DNA from: Rutpela maculata
Lineage: Eukaryota; Arthropoda; Insecta; Coleoptera; Cerambycidae
Reading direction: 5' to 3'
NCBI GenBank assembly: GCA_936432065.2
Contig: OW386285.2
Span: forward strand, 172,217,984 to 172,281,983
Length of the DNA: 64,000 bases
Every line of letters starts with the position of its first letter. The stretch's first letter is position 1. The translations under genes were made by a program, and so were the position numbers. The notes beneath the pieces are model-generated. The model did not search any database and was not told where the DNA came from. It saw only the letters and a program-made list of their open reading frames with translations. Of the stretch, positions 32,180 through 49,908 are shown piece by piece.

Positions 32180-33186
32180 GTTCAGAGCGATTTGAGATCT
32201 TTGAGAGATTGCATTAAAATCTTTTCATAACAAGAATATTAATTTAAATGTTCCGCTAAACATGTTCTGTATTTCGTTTAATGTGAGCATATTTGAATTT
32301 TTTTTTTCAATATGCCTGTTGTAACCCTTGAAAATTATACCGAACATTTGTATTGCCCTGTTGAGCGTTTAATTATTTCATTATAATGCCCTTAAGTTTT
32401 AAATCCTATCAGTCACACAGCCAGCCTCACAATCACTGGCTATCTTTCTGGTTGACTATAACCAGAACCTGATAGTCTAAGATACGTACGGATCCTGTAC
32501 TATGAAAGTTATAATTATTAGTAAACACAGCTTTACCAGACATCCTTGCCTTTATAGTAATAAATCATTGGTCAAATCCTAACTATTAATCAACCAACAA
32601 TTGTAAAACTTGCTGTTAATGTAACAGATTTTTATAATAAAACTATTAGTCAAATCCTAACCATTAGTTAAATAACGATTGTGAAACTGGCTGATAAAAG
32701 CTCAATCATAGAAATTGTTTGTGCCTTACGAATCATTATAAGAGCAAGGAGGGTGATTAATTCATATAATATTTCAAGGAAAGTATACAAAAATTGTATT
32801 TAAGTAGTTTACAATTATGGCGGGGTACCATATATACTACCATATCTTGAAGCAGTAGGCTTAAGGTTTGTACACCTTGAAAATCTCTTAATTTTATTGT
32901 TATACTCTAATTATCAAAAAAGCATCAATACTAAGGCAGAGCAAGAGCAATTTACGGAAGGAAACCTTTTCAGAAAGATCTGTTAAGAATGGTAGAATTC
33001 AATCAACGAAGTAATTGTATGTGGGATAAGCAGTTGATATTATATACACGAGACTAAGGTTGAGTGTAAGAGCGCTGCTTCTTCGATGTTCACATCGAAT
33101 AAGTGCGAACTCTGCCTTTTGCATTCAGGCATAATTATTTCGTATATTGTTATCTTATTGTTTATATATTTCAGCCTGGAGCAATA
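32180..33186. other. No recognisable gene; weak 75-bp direct repeat
   Basis: TCAAATCCTAAC(T/C)ATTA blocks near 32573 and 32651 form an imperfect direct repeat. Otherwise nothing is recognised. The minus ORF at 33040-33336 runs through the LINE tail and is not supported. Confidence 0.35.
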
Positions 33187-33189
33187 AAC

Positions 33190-35085
33190 ATTTATTATTA
33201 TTATTATTTTTTTTTTTTTTTTTTTCGGTTTGCCCGCTGCCGGACAGGACTTCCGTGGCCTCCGACACCTCACGGTAGCCGCGCCGGCGAATTCCTTGCA
33301 GCCACTCTCCACGACCTGTGGAGTTAGTGACTGCAAATACCTAAATCGTGTGCCCTAAGTAGACGAAGGGACCCCAAGATAACCGCCTTCTGCATCTGGC
33401 CTGCCAACCATTCTGCCGAATTCTGACAGGCCGGTATGATCTTCAATTCTGAGAGCAGCGAAGGCTTCATCCCTCCGAGTACGCCGATTATTAGGACGAC
33501 CATCTTGACAGAGTAGCCTGGGTACAGCACTTGGAGCTCATACCGGAGATCACGATATTTGGTCCGTTTTTCCCCCTCCTTCAAAGCGATGTTTGTCTCA
33601 GCAGGTGCTGAGAATTCGATGACAAACATCACTTTGTTCTGATGGTCGAGGAGGACTATGTCAGGCTTGTTGGCTTGAATTAGCCTGACGGTCGGGAACG
33701 AGTAGTTCCAATAAATTCGGCACCTCTCGTTCTCGACAACGGACTCAATATCTCCGGGGATGTAAGGCAGCACTGGTGTTTGGTCTACCCCACACGAGTG
33801 CCGTAGATGGTAGTATAGCACTCGTAAAGCCGCGTTATGGCGGTGGATGTAGGCCGAAATCGCGTATACCGGGCATGCTGAAAGCAAATGCATAAGCGAT
33901 TCCGGCGCCTGACGGCAGGTCCTGCAGTTAGTATCAGGGACCTCTACACCCATTACGCGGCTCCGGTAGACCAAGGTGTTTATTACACCATCCTGACAGG
34001 CCACAATGAATCCCTCGGTCTCCGACTTAAGCCCAGCTGACCTTAAAAAGGCGAATGTCAGCCTAGTCGATAAACCCAGTGTTTCCATGTTTTTGTAGAA
34101 TACACCGTGCATGGGTTTATCGACATGCTGCCTAAACAGGCTCTCCTGTACGGCAGCTTTTATTTGGGCTTTCAGACGAGTTGGCTGAAGCTCAGTGACT
34201 GACTCTGGGTCAGCACCGCGCCGGCCGCCTCGTCTGACGTCGAATACGAGACCGAGTTCATCTGCGGCTCTTTTTGCTGCCTTAAACAATCCTGCGCCCA
34301 CCCCTGCGATTTCGTGATCTCTCACTAATAGCAGGAGCGGATCCGAGCTCCTGAGGATGTTACATGCCATACTCAGTACTACTCTGCCGTGCATACACTC
34401 CAGACCCAAGAGTCCTCGGCCCCCCGATGACGTGGGAGGTAAACACGAGGAACGGACGATCTAGGATGAATACTCCTATGGATGTTCATCATCTTGCGGG
34501 TGTCTCTGTCTAGTTGGCGCAGCTCATCTACTGTCCATTTTACTACCCCAAAGGAGTAGAGCAGAACAAGAACGGCAAGCATGTTAGTAGCAGACGCCTT
34601 ATTCTTCCCCGAAAGTTCGGACGACCAAATCTTTCGGAGTAGGCGTCTGTACTTGCCACGGAGAGATTCCTTTATTTGTTGCACATCCTGGATGTGATGT
34701 TGTTGCACACCCAGGTATGTGTAGGTCTCTCCGGCATCCAGATGTCTTAGGATGCTTCCGTCTGCGAGCTGCGCGTCCTCAGAAAATTCCCCGCATCGCC
34801 CTCTCTTGAGGTGGACGACCGCGCACTTGTCCAACCCGAACTCCATACCAATGGCCCGCGTGTACTCCTCGACCACCCTTAGAGCATTTTGAAGTTCACG
34901 CTCTCCGGAGGCATACAGTTTCAGGTCATCCATATAGAATAAATGAGTGACCTTATGCCTCCGGTTGCTGGGTGGTCCACAGTGGTACCCGCGAGTTTGG
35001 CGGAGTTCAACAGATAACGGCAGCAGTGATGTGCAAAAGAGGAGGGGACTCAGAGAATCTCCCTGGAATACTCCTCTTCTGTTTA
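33190..35085 (-). pseudogene. R4/Dong-type LINE, 5'-truncated copy A
   Basis: The minus strand starts abruptly near 35083 inside the reverse transcriptase at RRGVFQGDSLSPLLF. The YMDD box (THLFYMDDLKLYA) follows near 34935, then a C-terminal zinc motif (CRTCRQAPESLMHLLSAC, near 33890) and a restriction-like endonuclease segment (KPDIVLLDHQ, FVIEFSAPAE). Stop at 33324. A one-base loss in a C run at 34420-34425 splits it into two ORFs. The 3' end is an A-tract (minus strand) at 33207-33225 joined to (TAA)n at 33190-33206. It is clearly diverged from copy B, so the two are not a recent duplication. Apparent N-terminal residues of the longer ORF (to 35311) belong to copy B's 3' UTR. Confidence 0.9.
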
Positions 35086-35087
35086 TT

Positions 35088-40171
<5,084 letters not shown>

Positions 40172-40345
40172 ATGGATAAATATAAGTACAGATAGTGTTT
40201 TCTGCCGTACTGTGTAAATAATACCACCAATTCACCAGAAAAACTGTTGTGTTCCAATAATAAACGCTGAACGTAATAATGAATGATTCAAAGCCACCAG
40301 AGAAGGACCAAGTCTTCTTATTGTGGAGACCATTTCAATGTCAAG
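40172..40345 (+). pseudogene. THAP zinc-finger domain relic
   Basis: Translation from ATG 40172 gives MDKYKYR, stop, CFLPYCVNNTTNSPEKLL, which fits the start of THAP domains (C-x2-4-C, then N-T-x-x-PEK-L). After shifts, about 40310-40345 gives RTKSSYCGDHFNVK, the C-x-x-H-F end of a THAP C2CH motif. At least one stop and two frameshifts are needed, and part of the middle is missing. THAP domains bind DNA in P-element-like transposases and host factors; the source here is unknown. Recognised by eye only. Confidence 0.5.
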
Positions 40346-41778
40346 TAAAGTAACAAATTACAATATGTATTCTAAGCGTTTTATTTGTGGTAAGTTGTAT
40401 CTTAATGTAGGAACTTGATTTTTAATATGGGTTTATGTTGTAGGAAAAACGGCCGCATTACAAGACTTGTGTGGCGTTCTAGCTGTTACAAATTTAAATT
40501 ACCCGCCAAACTGGTGGATAAAACAGGGTGTATTACTGTATTCTTAACGGCTCTAGATTAGAATGTTATTCATGCTTTGACTTCCTAAAAGGAGGGGAAA
40601 TGGCTTTAATCTGCTTTTATATATTTTATCTAGTTTATGTTGGAATAAAGTGCAGTTGTTTTTGTTAGCTATTGATTATTTATGAAGCTCCCTAGACGCC
40701 CCATAATACTAGGATGATCAATAAATTAAGAAAGGAAATTTAAAAACTCGCCGTTGAAAAACTATATGAAACAAACTGTGAAAGACGTCTAAAGTCGGTG
40801 AACACAATCAGTTGGAAATGGCTACGAATGCGTTGGATTGTAGTTATAAATGCCCTTTGAATTATATGTGTTATAAATACATATAATTGTTTATTGCTTA
40901 GATAGATAGGTACTAGCATAAAGTACTTACCTATTTATTATTTTTTGTTATAATACAGACCTTTCTTGATATCTTCGTAAGTCTGAAGTTTCATTCTGAC
41001 TCTTCTTAGAAGTGAGTATCAATGGATAATAAATAATTTCTTTAGTAGATAAACTTATTTTGTTGTTTTCAGTTAGATACGCATGTATATAGTTAATAGG
41101 ATATAAAACAATGAAAAGGAAATATTTAATAAAATACAAAGTATAGTTAACAAATTCATCTAAATTAAATAATAAAATACATATTAGACATTATGTAATA
41201 TTAATAAGATAAAGGAAGTTCTTGCAGAAATTACAATAGTTTGTACTGTCTATAGCAGCTGTAACGTAAGTACCTTGCAGCTTTTGCACTTCCAACCATT
41301 GCAATGTTAAAACGATCGTCTCTTTTTAAAAATTCGCTGACCATAAATATATCTACCGCAAGTAAAATGTCAGAATTAGCTTTTACAGATATACTGCCTT
41401 AGTCGTTTTGTAAAAAAATATTAACAATAACTTCAAACATCAATCACTGCTAGCTAAACGTCAAATTTACTTTTGACATATGAGGTTATTTTCTTTCTTG
41501 TCAGCAATGTCAACTTATTCGTCTTCATCTGTTCTGCTTATAAGTTCACATCTAACTGCCGTTATGATGTCACTACCGTTTTCGCGGCACATTCAAATAG
41601 TCGAAGTTTAACAATTTTTTAAAATATGTTGCGCTAAGAATTTTTCTTCCAAATTAAATATATAACTAAATTAAGTCCTCCACTACCATATTTCACCATT
41701 TTTGAAAATTCGTCAACAACCCAATTATGATGTTATTTTTGTATGACCCAAAGGCTTTTAAGTCAAGTATTTAGCCTG
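40346..41778. other. No recognisable gene
   Basis: AT-rich. The 63-codon minus ORF at 40948-41139 is featureless. Nothing else can be supported. Confidence 0.35.
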
Positions 41779-41786
41779 TTAAAATT

Positions 41787-41974
41787 CAGGCTTGTAGCTA
41801 GGAAATGCTTTAAGGGTGGGCAAACAATTTTTCAGAGGGGGCCCGTGTGCCAAAAATTCGTTTTTTCCATTTAAAAATAGCTACCTCATTATTTTCTGCG
41901 GTCGCCGTAGGTCGGGCGAAAATTATTCCAGGATGGGCTACGCCCATCCTGGCCCACCCCTAGCTACAGGCCTG
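41787..41974. mobile_element. 188-bp hAT-like MITE with perfect 8-bp TSD
   Basis: Inverted ends CAGGCTTGTAGCTAGG (41787) and CCTAGCTACAGGCCTG (to 41974). Target duplication TTAAAATT is exact at 41779-41786 and 41975-41982. An 8-bp TSD with CAGG ends indicates a hAT-type non-autonomous element. The centre CAGGATGGGCTACGCCCATCCTGG is itself palindromic (about 41930-41952). The 77-codon ORF at 41816 is incidental. Confidence 0.85.
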
Positions 41975-41982
41975 TTAAAATT

Positions 41983-43335
41983 GTTTTACATAAAGCCACC
42001 CAGACTCAGTGATAGGGCATATTTTAGTTATTTTCTCTACAATCTATAGTGAATATTTGTAAGTTCTTATATCTTTGAATGACACGAAGCGAATTATGTA
42101 TCTCAAGGTGCTTCTCTGGGGAACTTCCAACATCATAAAATCAGAATTGTATAAATTTCTAGAAACTTATATTGTTACTTTTCTTAATTTTGCGATAAAC
42201 TTACGCACAACATCTAATATTGTTTTACGTTATTAAGCCATTTCCCATAGGTCACCGACCAACAGAAAAACATACAGATACGCTACTGATGTTCAGTGGC
42301 ATAAATGGCGTAGATGTAATAGTTAGATGCAAATAAAATAAATGGAGAAATTCTTTCCATAATTAAATCAGCAGAAAGTTTTGGGTGTAATATTTGACTT
42401 AAAATTCAAATCACAAGTAAACAAAGTGATTAAAAAAAATTCTACATGAATTTAAAACCTTTACATTCCACAGACATATATTAAATTTCAATACGTCTAA
42501 AAATCTCTGAAGTGTTGGTGTTAAGTAACACACTTAAATTATTGTAGTTTCATATACCTATGAACTCTGTTTGAACACAATAAATTGAAGCAGATTACAA
42601 AAGATACAAAATTCATGTTGTAGACTTATATATGGGCTCCATAAATATGACAAGCCAAGATCTGCCAGAATAAATATTACATTGATTAAATGTAAATAAT
42701 AGGACAAAATTACACCTCTTATCCTTTGCTTATTCCATGAGATAATGTTCAATATACTAGATTTAGAACATCCTTATTTAAATCGTTCTCTTAAAATGCA
42801 ATAAAAACATAATTCTTTATAGAGTTAAGTGTCAGAGTAATCCTTTGGGGTCTAAACTTCGCTCTGTATATTATTTATTTTTTTAATAAAGACGTTTTAT
42901 TATTACCCTTATTAAGAGTTTGTTAAAATCTAAGAGAGTATTACAGACCAAGGAATTCCTGTATATTCATACGAGGCGTTTTTAAATTCAATCTTTCTGA
43001 TAAATTGCCCCCAAATAATCAACCATTTAAGGGTGTGTTCTGTAGTAACTCCCCTGAGAAATTTGTCGAGGCTATCACTAATTACATGTTGGCTAGACAG
43101 AGACTGCTCATGGTATATATCTGATCTGCCAACAACCTGACTGTATCATTTACTAATTGGCAATTACATGCAAGAGCTTGTCCCCCCCCCTTCTTCTTTC
43201 TGAATTGCCCGTTGGCTTTGTCCAAGTCTGATGGGCTTATTTCCTTTGCACCTGTACTTTTCTTATGTCGATATATACTACCTAAAATTTTAAATATGTG
43301 TTTTTAAATTTCTCTTTCCTGGCCAACCAACAATT
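41983..43335. other. No recognisable gene
   Basis: AT-rich, with a poly-C run at about 43182-43190. No domain, RNA gene or window repeat was recognised. Confidence 0.35.
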
Positions 43336-43550
43336 TGTCATACCATGACCTTCTAGAGACTTAGTCAAGTCAAATAGGTTTATAATTTTATAAGGGTCTG
43401 CAGCTTGTCATACACATGACCTTCTAGAAAACTTACACAAGTTAACTAGGTTTCTAATTTTTACAAGGGGGTCTGCTGCTTGTCATATACATGACCTTCT
43501 AGAAAACTTACACAAGTTAACTAGGTTTCTAATTTATATAACCAGTCTGC
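43336..43550. repeat. Tandem repeat, ~78-bp unit, 3 copies
   Basis: CTTGTCATA(C/T)ACATGACCTTCTAGA starts each unit (near 43335, 43406, 43479), followed by ACTTACACAAGTTAACTAGG and a variable-length AT stretch ending GGTCTGC. The last two copies are closest to each other. Confidence 0.8.
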
Positions 43551-43854
43551 TTTATTCACTTAATCCAATCCACTATGTATAATATTTCCTATTCTCAACC
43601 AAAACCTGAAGTTAAATTCTGAATTTTGCTTTCAACTTACTGTGACTAGGGACTAGCTACGTCCACCATTTCCCTATTTGTTAGGACGTTTAGTGATAAC
43701 TCATATTTACGAATGTATTTACATCGTTGCGTCACCTTTTCTTTTTCATTGACGAATACGTCTTTAAAAGATTATGAATCTTCGGTGATGAAATGTATTT
43801 TCGTTTATTTTCAACCATTTTCCGGCGAGTATTTTCGTAGCCGACCATTACAGT

Positions 43855-43992
43855 ACACGAAAATAGAAAACTGACAGCTGAAGATGAGTGAGAAAGGTAA
43901 TACAGGGAGGGACAAATAAATTTTAGCTTTGTTATTCGTGGCGCCACACAGTGGACGATAGTAGAACTACAATAGTGATCATGAGAGCAAGG
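43855..43992 (-). repeat. Second copy of the 31.4-kb MITE interior
   Basis: The complement of this block matches 31455-31590: GTAGTTCTACTATCGTCCAC, GCGCCACGAATAACAAAGC, TTGTCCCTCCCTGTATTACC. Sequence up to 44010 includes the CTTGCTCTCATGATCAC variant seen beside the first copy (about 32150). Confidence 0.7.
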
Positions 43993-44009
43993 CGTGAATA
44001 TAATTGTAC

Positions 44010-45100
44010 AAATCAATTTCTTTGTACATCTGGCAACTCTGTATTGACTACCAGATTATTTGTTGTTCTCAATCTACCAAATGTGGCATCGCTGTATTTT
44101 ATTCCAGGAACATATGGGGATTCGATGCGCGCTTAGAAATGCGCGAACCTTCCCCCTCCCTGAAAGATTCCATTCTGATTGTTTCGTCTTCTGTGGTTCG
44201 GCGACGTAACAATGACGTCGCTTAGAACACATTTCCCTTAACGGAATAAAATGCTCATTGGATAGCTATATGGAAAACTCGGGCGAAAACTTGTTGTTGT
44301 TTTATCATTGTAACTAATATAATAGTATAATATTTATAGGTTAAAGTATGTGTGCATTTTTCAGATCATTCGTAAATGCAACTTTATACAAATTTACACT
44401 ACTTACAAAATACTCTCATTTCAGGCTAGTGCGTACAAATAACAACACAAAACAAAATAATTTTTGGCTGAAAATGTCAATCTAAAATATTCGTTAACCA
44501 AATTACGAAGCCAACAAATCCATAAAACTTGTAGATATTAAGAGTATAATCTGTGGTAAGGACAAATAATATTTTCATTGATATATATGAAAAAGGTTTA
44601 TACGGATGGGCGTGCACCTTTAACCAATGAAATATGCCGTCCACGTAAAAAGGCGGAGATTAGCAGATTGTGTAATATAAGAGAAATAGTTCAAATATAT
44701 TTCTTTCGTACAGAGTCGAATGTCGAATTTCGCGTTGGGTGCACAAGAATTTTTATTTAAAGTAATTTGAGTAGGAAAACTGAATGCGGTTGTAGTGATT
44801 CCTTAGGCAGTGGTTTTTAATTAAAAGAAAAAACTATCTGTAGGTACATAATGTATATTTACAGTGTACAGGGTGTCCTAGTTAACGCGTTATGTCCGAT
44901 TTTCTCGGTAGTTTTTGAGATAAGTATTTTTTTCCGGGGAATCGATGCCGCTAAGAAACATATAATTGAACATCAAAGAAGAATTGATCTGATTATTTAT
45001 GTTCTTAATTGACTATTAAAGGAAAGTAAAAAAAGGCATTAAATTTTAAATATCACTTCCGGTTTACATGGCAATGGCGTTCCTGTTCTTGAAAATAGAA
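44010..45100. other. Unassigned stretch with one TACAGGGTGTCC terminus
   Basis: 44150-44225 is relatively GC-rich with CG dinucleotides (ATGCGCGCTTAGAAATGCGCG, GCGACGTAACAATGACGTCG), perhaps unique DNA. At about 44868, GTACAGGGTGTCCTAG resembles the TATACAGGGTG ends seen at 49877, 50775 and 62214. TGTAGTGATTCCTTAGGCAG at 44793 recurs at 46302, so it belongs to the dispersed-repeat region. Confidence 0.4.
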
Positions 45101-45105
45101 TATTA

Positions 45106-46330
45106 ATTACTTCCACATCCAGTGGAAGTATAGTAACAAAAAAATTTTTGAAAATTTTTATTGTTCAAATAGGCTTAGACTGTCATGAAAGGTCGACATT
45201 TTAAGTTTCAGCGAAAAAAAAATTCTGTGTGTCTGTCGGTCTAACTTTTTTGTGCGCACGATCACTCTGGAACCGTTTAAGATATTGACTTGAAATTTGG
45301 TACACGTATGTACTTTAACGGGATCTGGAACTGGATTATATTTTCATCTTATTCCATCGAAGGGTTGGGGTGTAAATTGGGGTAAATGGGGAGGTAAACA
45401 GGTAAATCAAGCAGGTAAGAGTCCGTAAAATTGGTATTTAGTATATATAAGAGAAGCTAAGGTCTCAAAAAAATTTTTGACATTAGCTACCCCCATTACC
45501 ACCCTACCCCATTTTTTAAGGGGACGAAAAAAAGTGTGATTTAGTGTATGTACAAGAACCAAAAACCTCAAAATATTTTTTTGCTTCATAGGCCAAGAAT
45601 TTTTATTGAAAAATTACCAAAAATCCTCGCTATGTTGGGGTGATTTCTATTACGAATAACTGGCAAAATAAGGATACATATATTACTTCCACATCCAGTG
45701 GAAGTATAGTAACGACAAAAATTTTTATTGTTCAAATAGGCTTAGAATGTCATGAAACGTCGAGATTTTAAGTTTGAGAGAAAAAAAATTTCTGTCTGTC
45801 GGTCTGTAACTTTTTTTTGTGCGCACGTTTACTCTGGAACCGTTTGAGATATTGACTTGAAATTTGGTGCACATATGTACTTTAACGAGATGTTCCGTCC
45901 TTGTTCCGTCGAAGGGGGTAAATTGGGGTAAATTTGGGGTAAATAGGTAAATCAAGTAGGTAAGGGTTCATAGAATTGGTATTTACTATATACAAGAGAA
46001 ACTAAGGTTTTTAAAAAAATTTTGGCATTAGCCACCCCCATTACCACCCCCACCCATTATTAAAGAGGATGGAAAAAAAATTTTGATTTAGTGTGTGTAC
46101 AAGAACCAGAAACCTCAAAATATTTTTTTACCGTATCCACCCCCACTACCACCCTCTATCACCACACCCACCCCACTACCGATGTGGGGTATCGTTTTAT
46201 GGGTATTTGAGGTAGACGATTTCAAATATTATATTATTAAACAATTATTTCCACATACAACATTTTTTCGTTATGAGTGACTTGGATAGAAAATCTGGAA
46301 GTGGAAGTAGTGATTCCTTGGGCAGCGGTT
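45106..46330 (+). repeat. Two tandem copies of the 'ACTTCCACATCCAGTGG' repeat
   Basis: Copies start at 45108 and 45686 with ACTTCCACATCCAGTGGAAG and share the GTGCGCACG, GGGGTAAAT and CACCCC blocks. The second ends in GGAAGTGGAAGTAGTGATTC at about 46295. Small ORFs (45407-45589, 45725-45955, 46095-46280) are not conserved between copies. Confidence 0.75.
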
Positions 46331-46679
46331 TATTGTTAAATTAGTGTACAATATCGATAATTCTCTCATTTCCAATTGAAATTAAAATTTTGTGGACATG
46401 CCTATTGAAAGTGGCATTTCGGAGTTATGAACTTTACTTTGCTTTTTTTAAAGGAACACTCCATATATGTACCATTTGAAACGCCATAAAAAAAGCTTTG
46501 TATTTATAATATAATACATGGTACTTATCTTAAACAACTTTTTTCTAATTTACTATAAATTTACAGTTTATCATCAAATTAGCCATGGAAAACAAAAGTA
46601 TGTAAATTTAAATAAACAATATGTTAGTTCTGTCTAATTTCACTTTATTTTAAATAAAATGGAGAATTTCAATAATTGA

Positions 46680-47320
46680 TACAGTGTGTTTCACTTGAAA
46701 TGGTAACACCCCAATAACTTTTTTATTTTTTTTCCGATTTGAATCACATTTTACTTAAGTATGGAACAAATTAGGATCTACTAATGACCAGAAAAACATT
46801 CGCCTCCTACGGTACCAAAGACACCTGCGGTACCAAAATATGTGGAGAAAATCGGAAAATCATATTAGGCATTTTTTTATCGGAAAATTTTGTTAATAAA
46901 ACTTGTTCAGAATTGTCCAAAATGGCCAAAATTTAATCAAAATTAAAAAATGAAGGACTTGAAATTTTAAAAATTTTGAAAATAATTATTTAAAAAAAAC
47001 TGTAAATTGCTTTACAACTACCTGGCAACTTGGGTTTAATTTCAAACAAAATTGTCATAGTACAGTTTTCTAAACGAAAAAACCCATTAAAATGATATTT
47101 TCGGACTTGGACATTATTTTAATAAAAATTTATATATTTTTTATTTTGATTAAATTTTGGACTTAAGGTTTCTGAACAATTCTGAACAAGTTTCATTGAC
47201 AAAATTTTCCAATAAAAATATGCCTAATATGATTTTTTGATTTTATCCGCATATTTTGGTTACGCAGGTGGCTTCCCTGCCAAAAATTCCACATAGAAAC
47301 TTATAAAAAAAAAGTGATGC
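46680..47320. repeat. Foldback element with ~110-bp arms
   Basis: CCAAAATATGTGGAGAAAAT with following TCATATTAGGCAT and AACTTGTTCAGAATTGT (46835-46920) returns reversed at 47180-47270 (ACAATTCTGAACAAGTT, ATGCCTAATATGA, ATCCGCATATTTTGG). The left outer sequence ATACAGTGTGTTTCACTTG (46679) may be a terminus. No coding content. Confidence 0.6.
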
Positions 47321-47629
47321 GGTTTTATTGTTCCTATAAGTTATATTAGTATTATACAGACAGGATTTTATCTGTTTTATTAAGTTTTAAATCGGTTATG
47401 AAACAGTAATTCCGAATGAGCTATTTGGAATTATCATGTTGCCCTTTCATCGGTACTTATATGGAATACACAACAAGTTTAGTGTGTGTATATGCACCCA
47501 TGTCCTTATATTTGTAACCATATGAATTTACAGATACAATTTTAACGAGATTCTAAACTTTTTATCAGTTTTCTATAAGTAATATCCCGGAGTTCCAGTC
47601 CATCCTTTCTCCAGTATCTATAGTCTGTA

Positions 47630-48475
47630 ACACACCATTTATCAACATGTTTTTATTGTAATTTCCACATTGTCTTCTTATTTGTATTGATGTAAATATA
47701 CATACCAACAAATGCACAGTTTTAATCGTATATTTACAGATGTAGTTTTATTGTAAATTTCCATATTGCTTTTTGTCAGTATCAATTGAGATACGCATGC
47801 CAACAAATGTACAGTTTAAATCGTATATTTACAGATGTAGTTTTATTCTAAATTTCCATTTTGCTTTTTATCAGTATTAATTGAGATATGCATGTCAACA
47901 AATGTACAGTTTAAATCGTATATTTACAGATGTAGTTTTATTGTAAATTTCCATATTGCTTTTTATCAGTATTAATTGAGATACGCATGCCAACAAATGT
48001 ACAGTTTAAATCGTATATTTACAGATGTAGTTTTATTGTAAATTTCCATATTGCTTTTTATCAGTATTAATTGAGATATGCATGTCAACAAATGTACAGT
48101 TTAAATCGTATATTTACAGATGTAGTTTTATTGTAAATTTCCATTTTGCTTTTTATCAGTATTAATTGAGATATGCATGCCAACAAATGTACAGTTTAAA
48201 TCGTATATTTATAGATGCAGTTTTATTGTAAATTTCCATATTGCTTTTTATCAGTATCAATTGAGATATGCATGCCAACAAATGTACAGTTTAAATCGTA
48301 TATTTACAGATGTAGTTTTATTGTAACTTTCCATACTGCTTTTTTATCAGTATTAATTGAGATATGCGTGCCAACAAATGTATTGTTTAAATCGTATATT
48401 TACAGACGTATTTTTATTGTAAATTTCCATATTGCTTTTTAATTAGTTTTAATTGATATATGCATGCCAACAAAT
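47630..48475. repeat. 95-bp minisatellite, ~9 copies
   Basis: TCGTATATTTACAGATGTAG recurs at 47726, 47821, 47916, 48011, 48106, 48201, 48296 and 48392, a step of 95 bp (96 once). Each unit also holds ATTGCTTTTTATCAGTAT and CCAACAAATGTACAG. The middle copies are almost identical; edge copies are diverged, as expected from unequal exchange. It directly abuts the transposase relic. Confidence 0.95.
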
Positions 48476-48489
48476 GGTGTGAATATCCG

Positions 48490-49260
48490 GATCGCCTGAT
48501 TTCTTCAGCGGCTACTCCGATGCACTCATGCAATTCTTTTAAGGATTGAATAGGTCGGAAGTACACCTTTTCCTTTAAACATCCCCAGTAAAAAAAAATC
48601 TAAAGGATTTACGTTTGGTGACCTGGGTGGCCACAGAATTGGAGGTAAGTGACCGATCCATCTTCCTGAACATTTCAAATTTTGGAATGCTCTCACCTTT
48701 CTCCCATAATGTGCAGGGCATCCGTCGTTCTTTAGCCACAAGTGGGGATTTCCCACTGCCCGCTAGGCAGATTATGTAAATTTACAAAACCATTTCTTAT
48801 GTACAATGATTCGTCAAGACCACAAAATTTTATTAAAAAAATTGGGATCTTCTCGCATCATCCGCAGCATTCGTCGGCAAAATACTACTCTCAAGGGAGG
48901 GAGATTATCCCTCTCTGGGTAGTAGAGTTTGCACACGTACATGGAAAGGATGGAGTTGGTGCCGTTTTAAAATTCTATGCACCGTTGTTTTAGATACGCC
49001 AGTGCGTCGTGACATGGTACACACAGAAGTAGATGGATCGCCGTTAATTTCATCAAGCACTTTGTCGTCGAAATCTTGACAAGATCTTCCTTCACTGGCA
49101 CCACCAATACCACGAAGACTAGATATCCTTGCTTCGCAGTACGCGTTATGCACTCTAGCGTGCGTTCGGGTACCTTTCTCGATAACACATAACGGATGCA
49201 GTGTCGTTGCATCGACATTCGCCATAAATAGTATGCATATTAGCATACTTACATTATGCA
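48490..49260 (-). pseudogene. Mariner/IS630-like transposase, internally deleted
   Basis: On the minus strand from about 49250: a helix-turn-helix part with STSVCTMSRRTGVSKTTVHR and ILKRHQLHPFHV, then LLPREG. After a frame change, near 48860-48760, DPNF-like sequence and CGLDESLYIRNGFVNLHN hold the first catalytic Asp. In the frame of 48756-48526, NDGCPAHYGRKVRAF holds the second Asp and WPPRSPNVNPLDFFLLG the third acidic position. About 80 residues that normally separate GNPH and the NDG motif are missing, and at least two frameshifts occur, so it is dead. A possible 5' terminus TATACAGGGTGTCCC lies reversed at 49863-49878. Confidence 0.8.
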
Positions 49261-49880
49261 TACTGTATATGAGTCATTGTGGTTCTCAACAAGTTCCAAC
49301 AAGTCCAGAGAAATGCCAAGTCGTTATTATCGACAAACAAACAAAGTTTAAATCGGTAACACCAGATGTACAAAATGACATGCGTTACATATGAGAATTT
49401 CGACGCATGCTTTGGCCAAGCAATACAACTAGAAACTAGGCTTACTTATTAAAATTTTGAATTGATAAATTTAGCTCCTCCACTAACCAAACAGCTATAT
49501 CTTTTTTTCTATCAGGAAAAATCTGAATTTTTAAACATTTTAGAACACAGTGATAAGTGGGCAAGTTTCGCTTGACACTTTTCTTTACAACATCAAAGGT
49601 CAAAGTCGGCAGACGAAATCTTGGTGGAACCGAAATTTAAGAATTACATTTTTTTTTTTTAGGATGCCGTCGTCGTTATCCAAAAACTCCTATACACATT
49701 TGATAGCACAACTGTTCTAGAATACTCACCAAAAAAACAGAATGAAAAAATCCTTACCTAGTGCCAGTGGCATGCAAAATGCTATCCTAGAGTAGAAATT
49801 TTCTAAATTTATCTCGAAAACCGGTCTGGCCTATTACCACTTTCAGGATTATCCATTATTTACGGGACACCCTGTATATG
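49261..49880 (-). other. Probable 5' non-coding part of the mariner-like element
   Basis: It lies between the transposase relic and the outward-facing GGGACACCCTGTATA at 49864-49878. No ORF. That this is the element's 5' region is inferred only from position and the terminus-like sequence. Confidence 0.35.
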
Positions 49881-49908
49881 AATGCTCTCTAATGTAAAAA
49901 TGTGGCAT

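Noticed and set aside
44150..44225. CG-rich patch as a possible host promoter or first exon
   Set aside because: No ORF, splice site or conserved motif supports it.
47630..48475. Regularly spaced repeats resembling a CRISPR array
   Set aside because: The whole 95-bp unit is repeated, with no unique spacers, in a eukaryotic, intron-containing context: a minisatellite.
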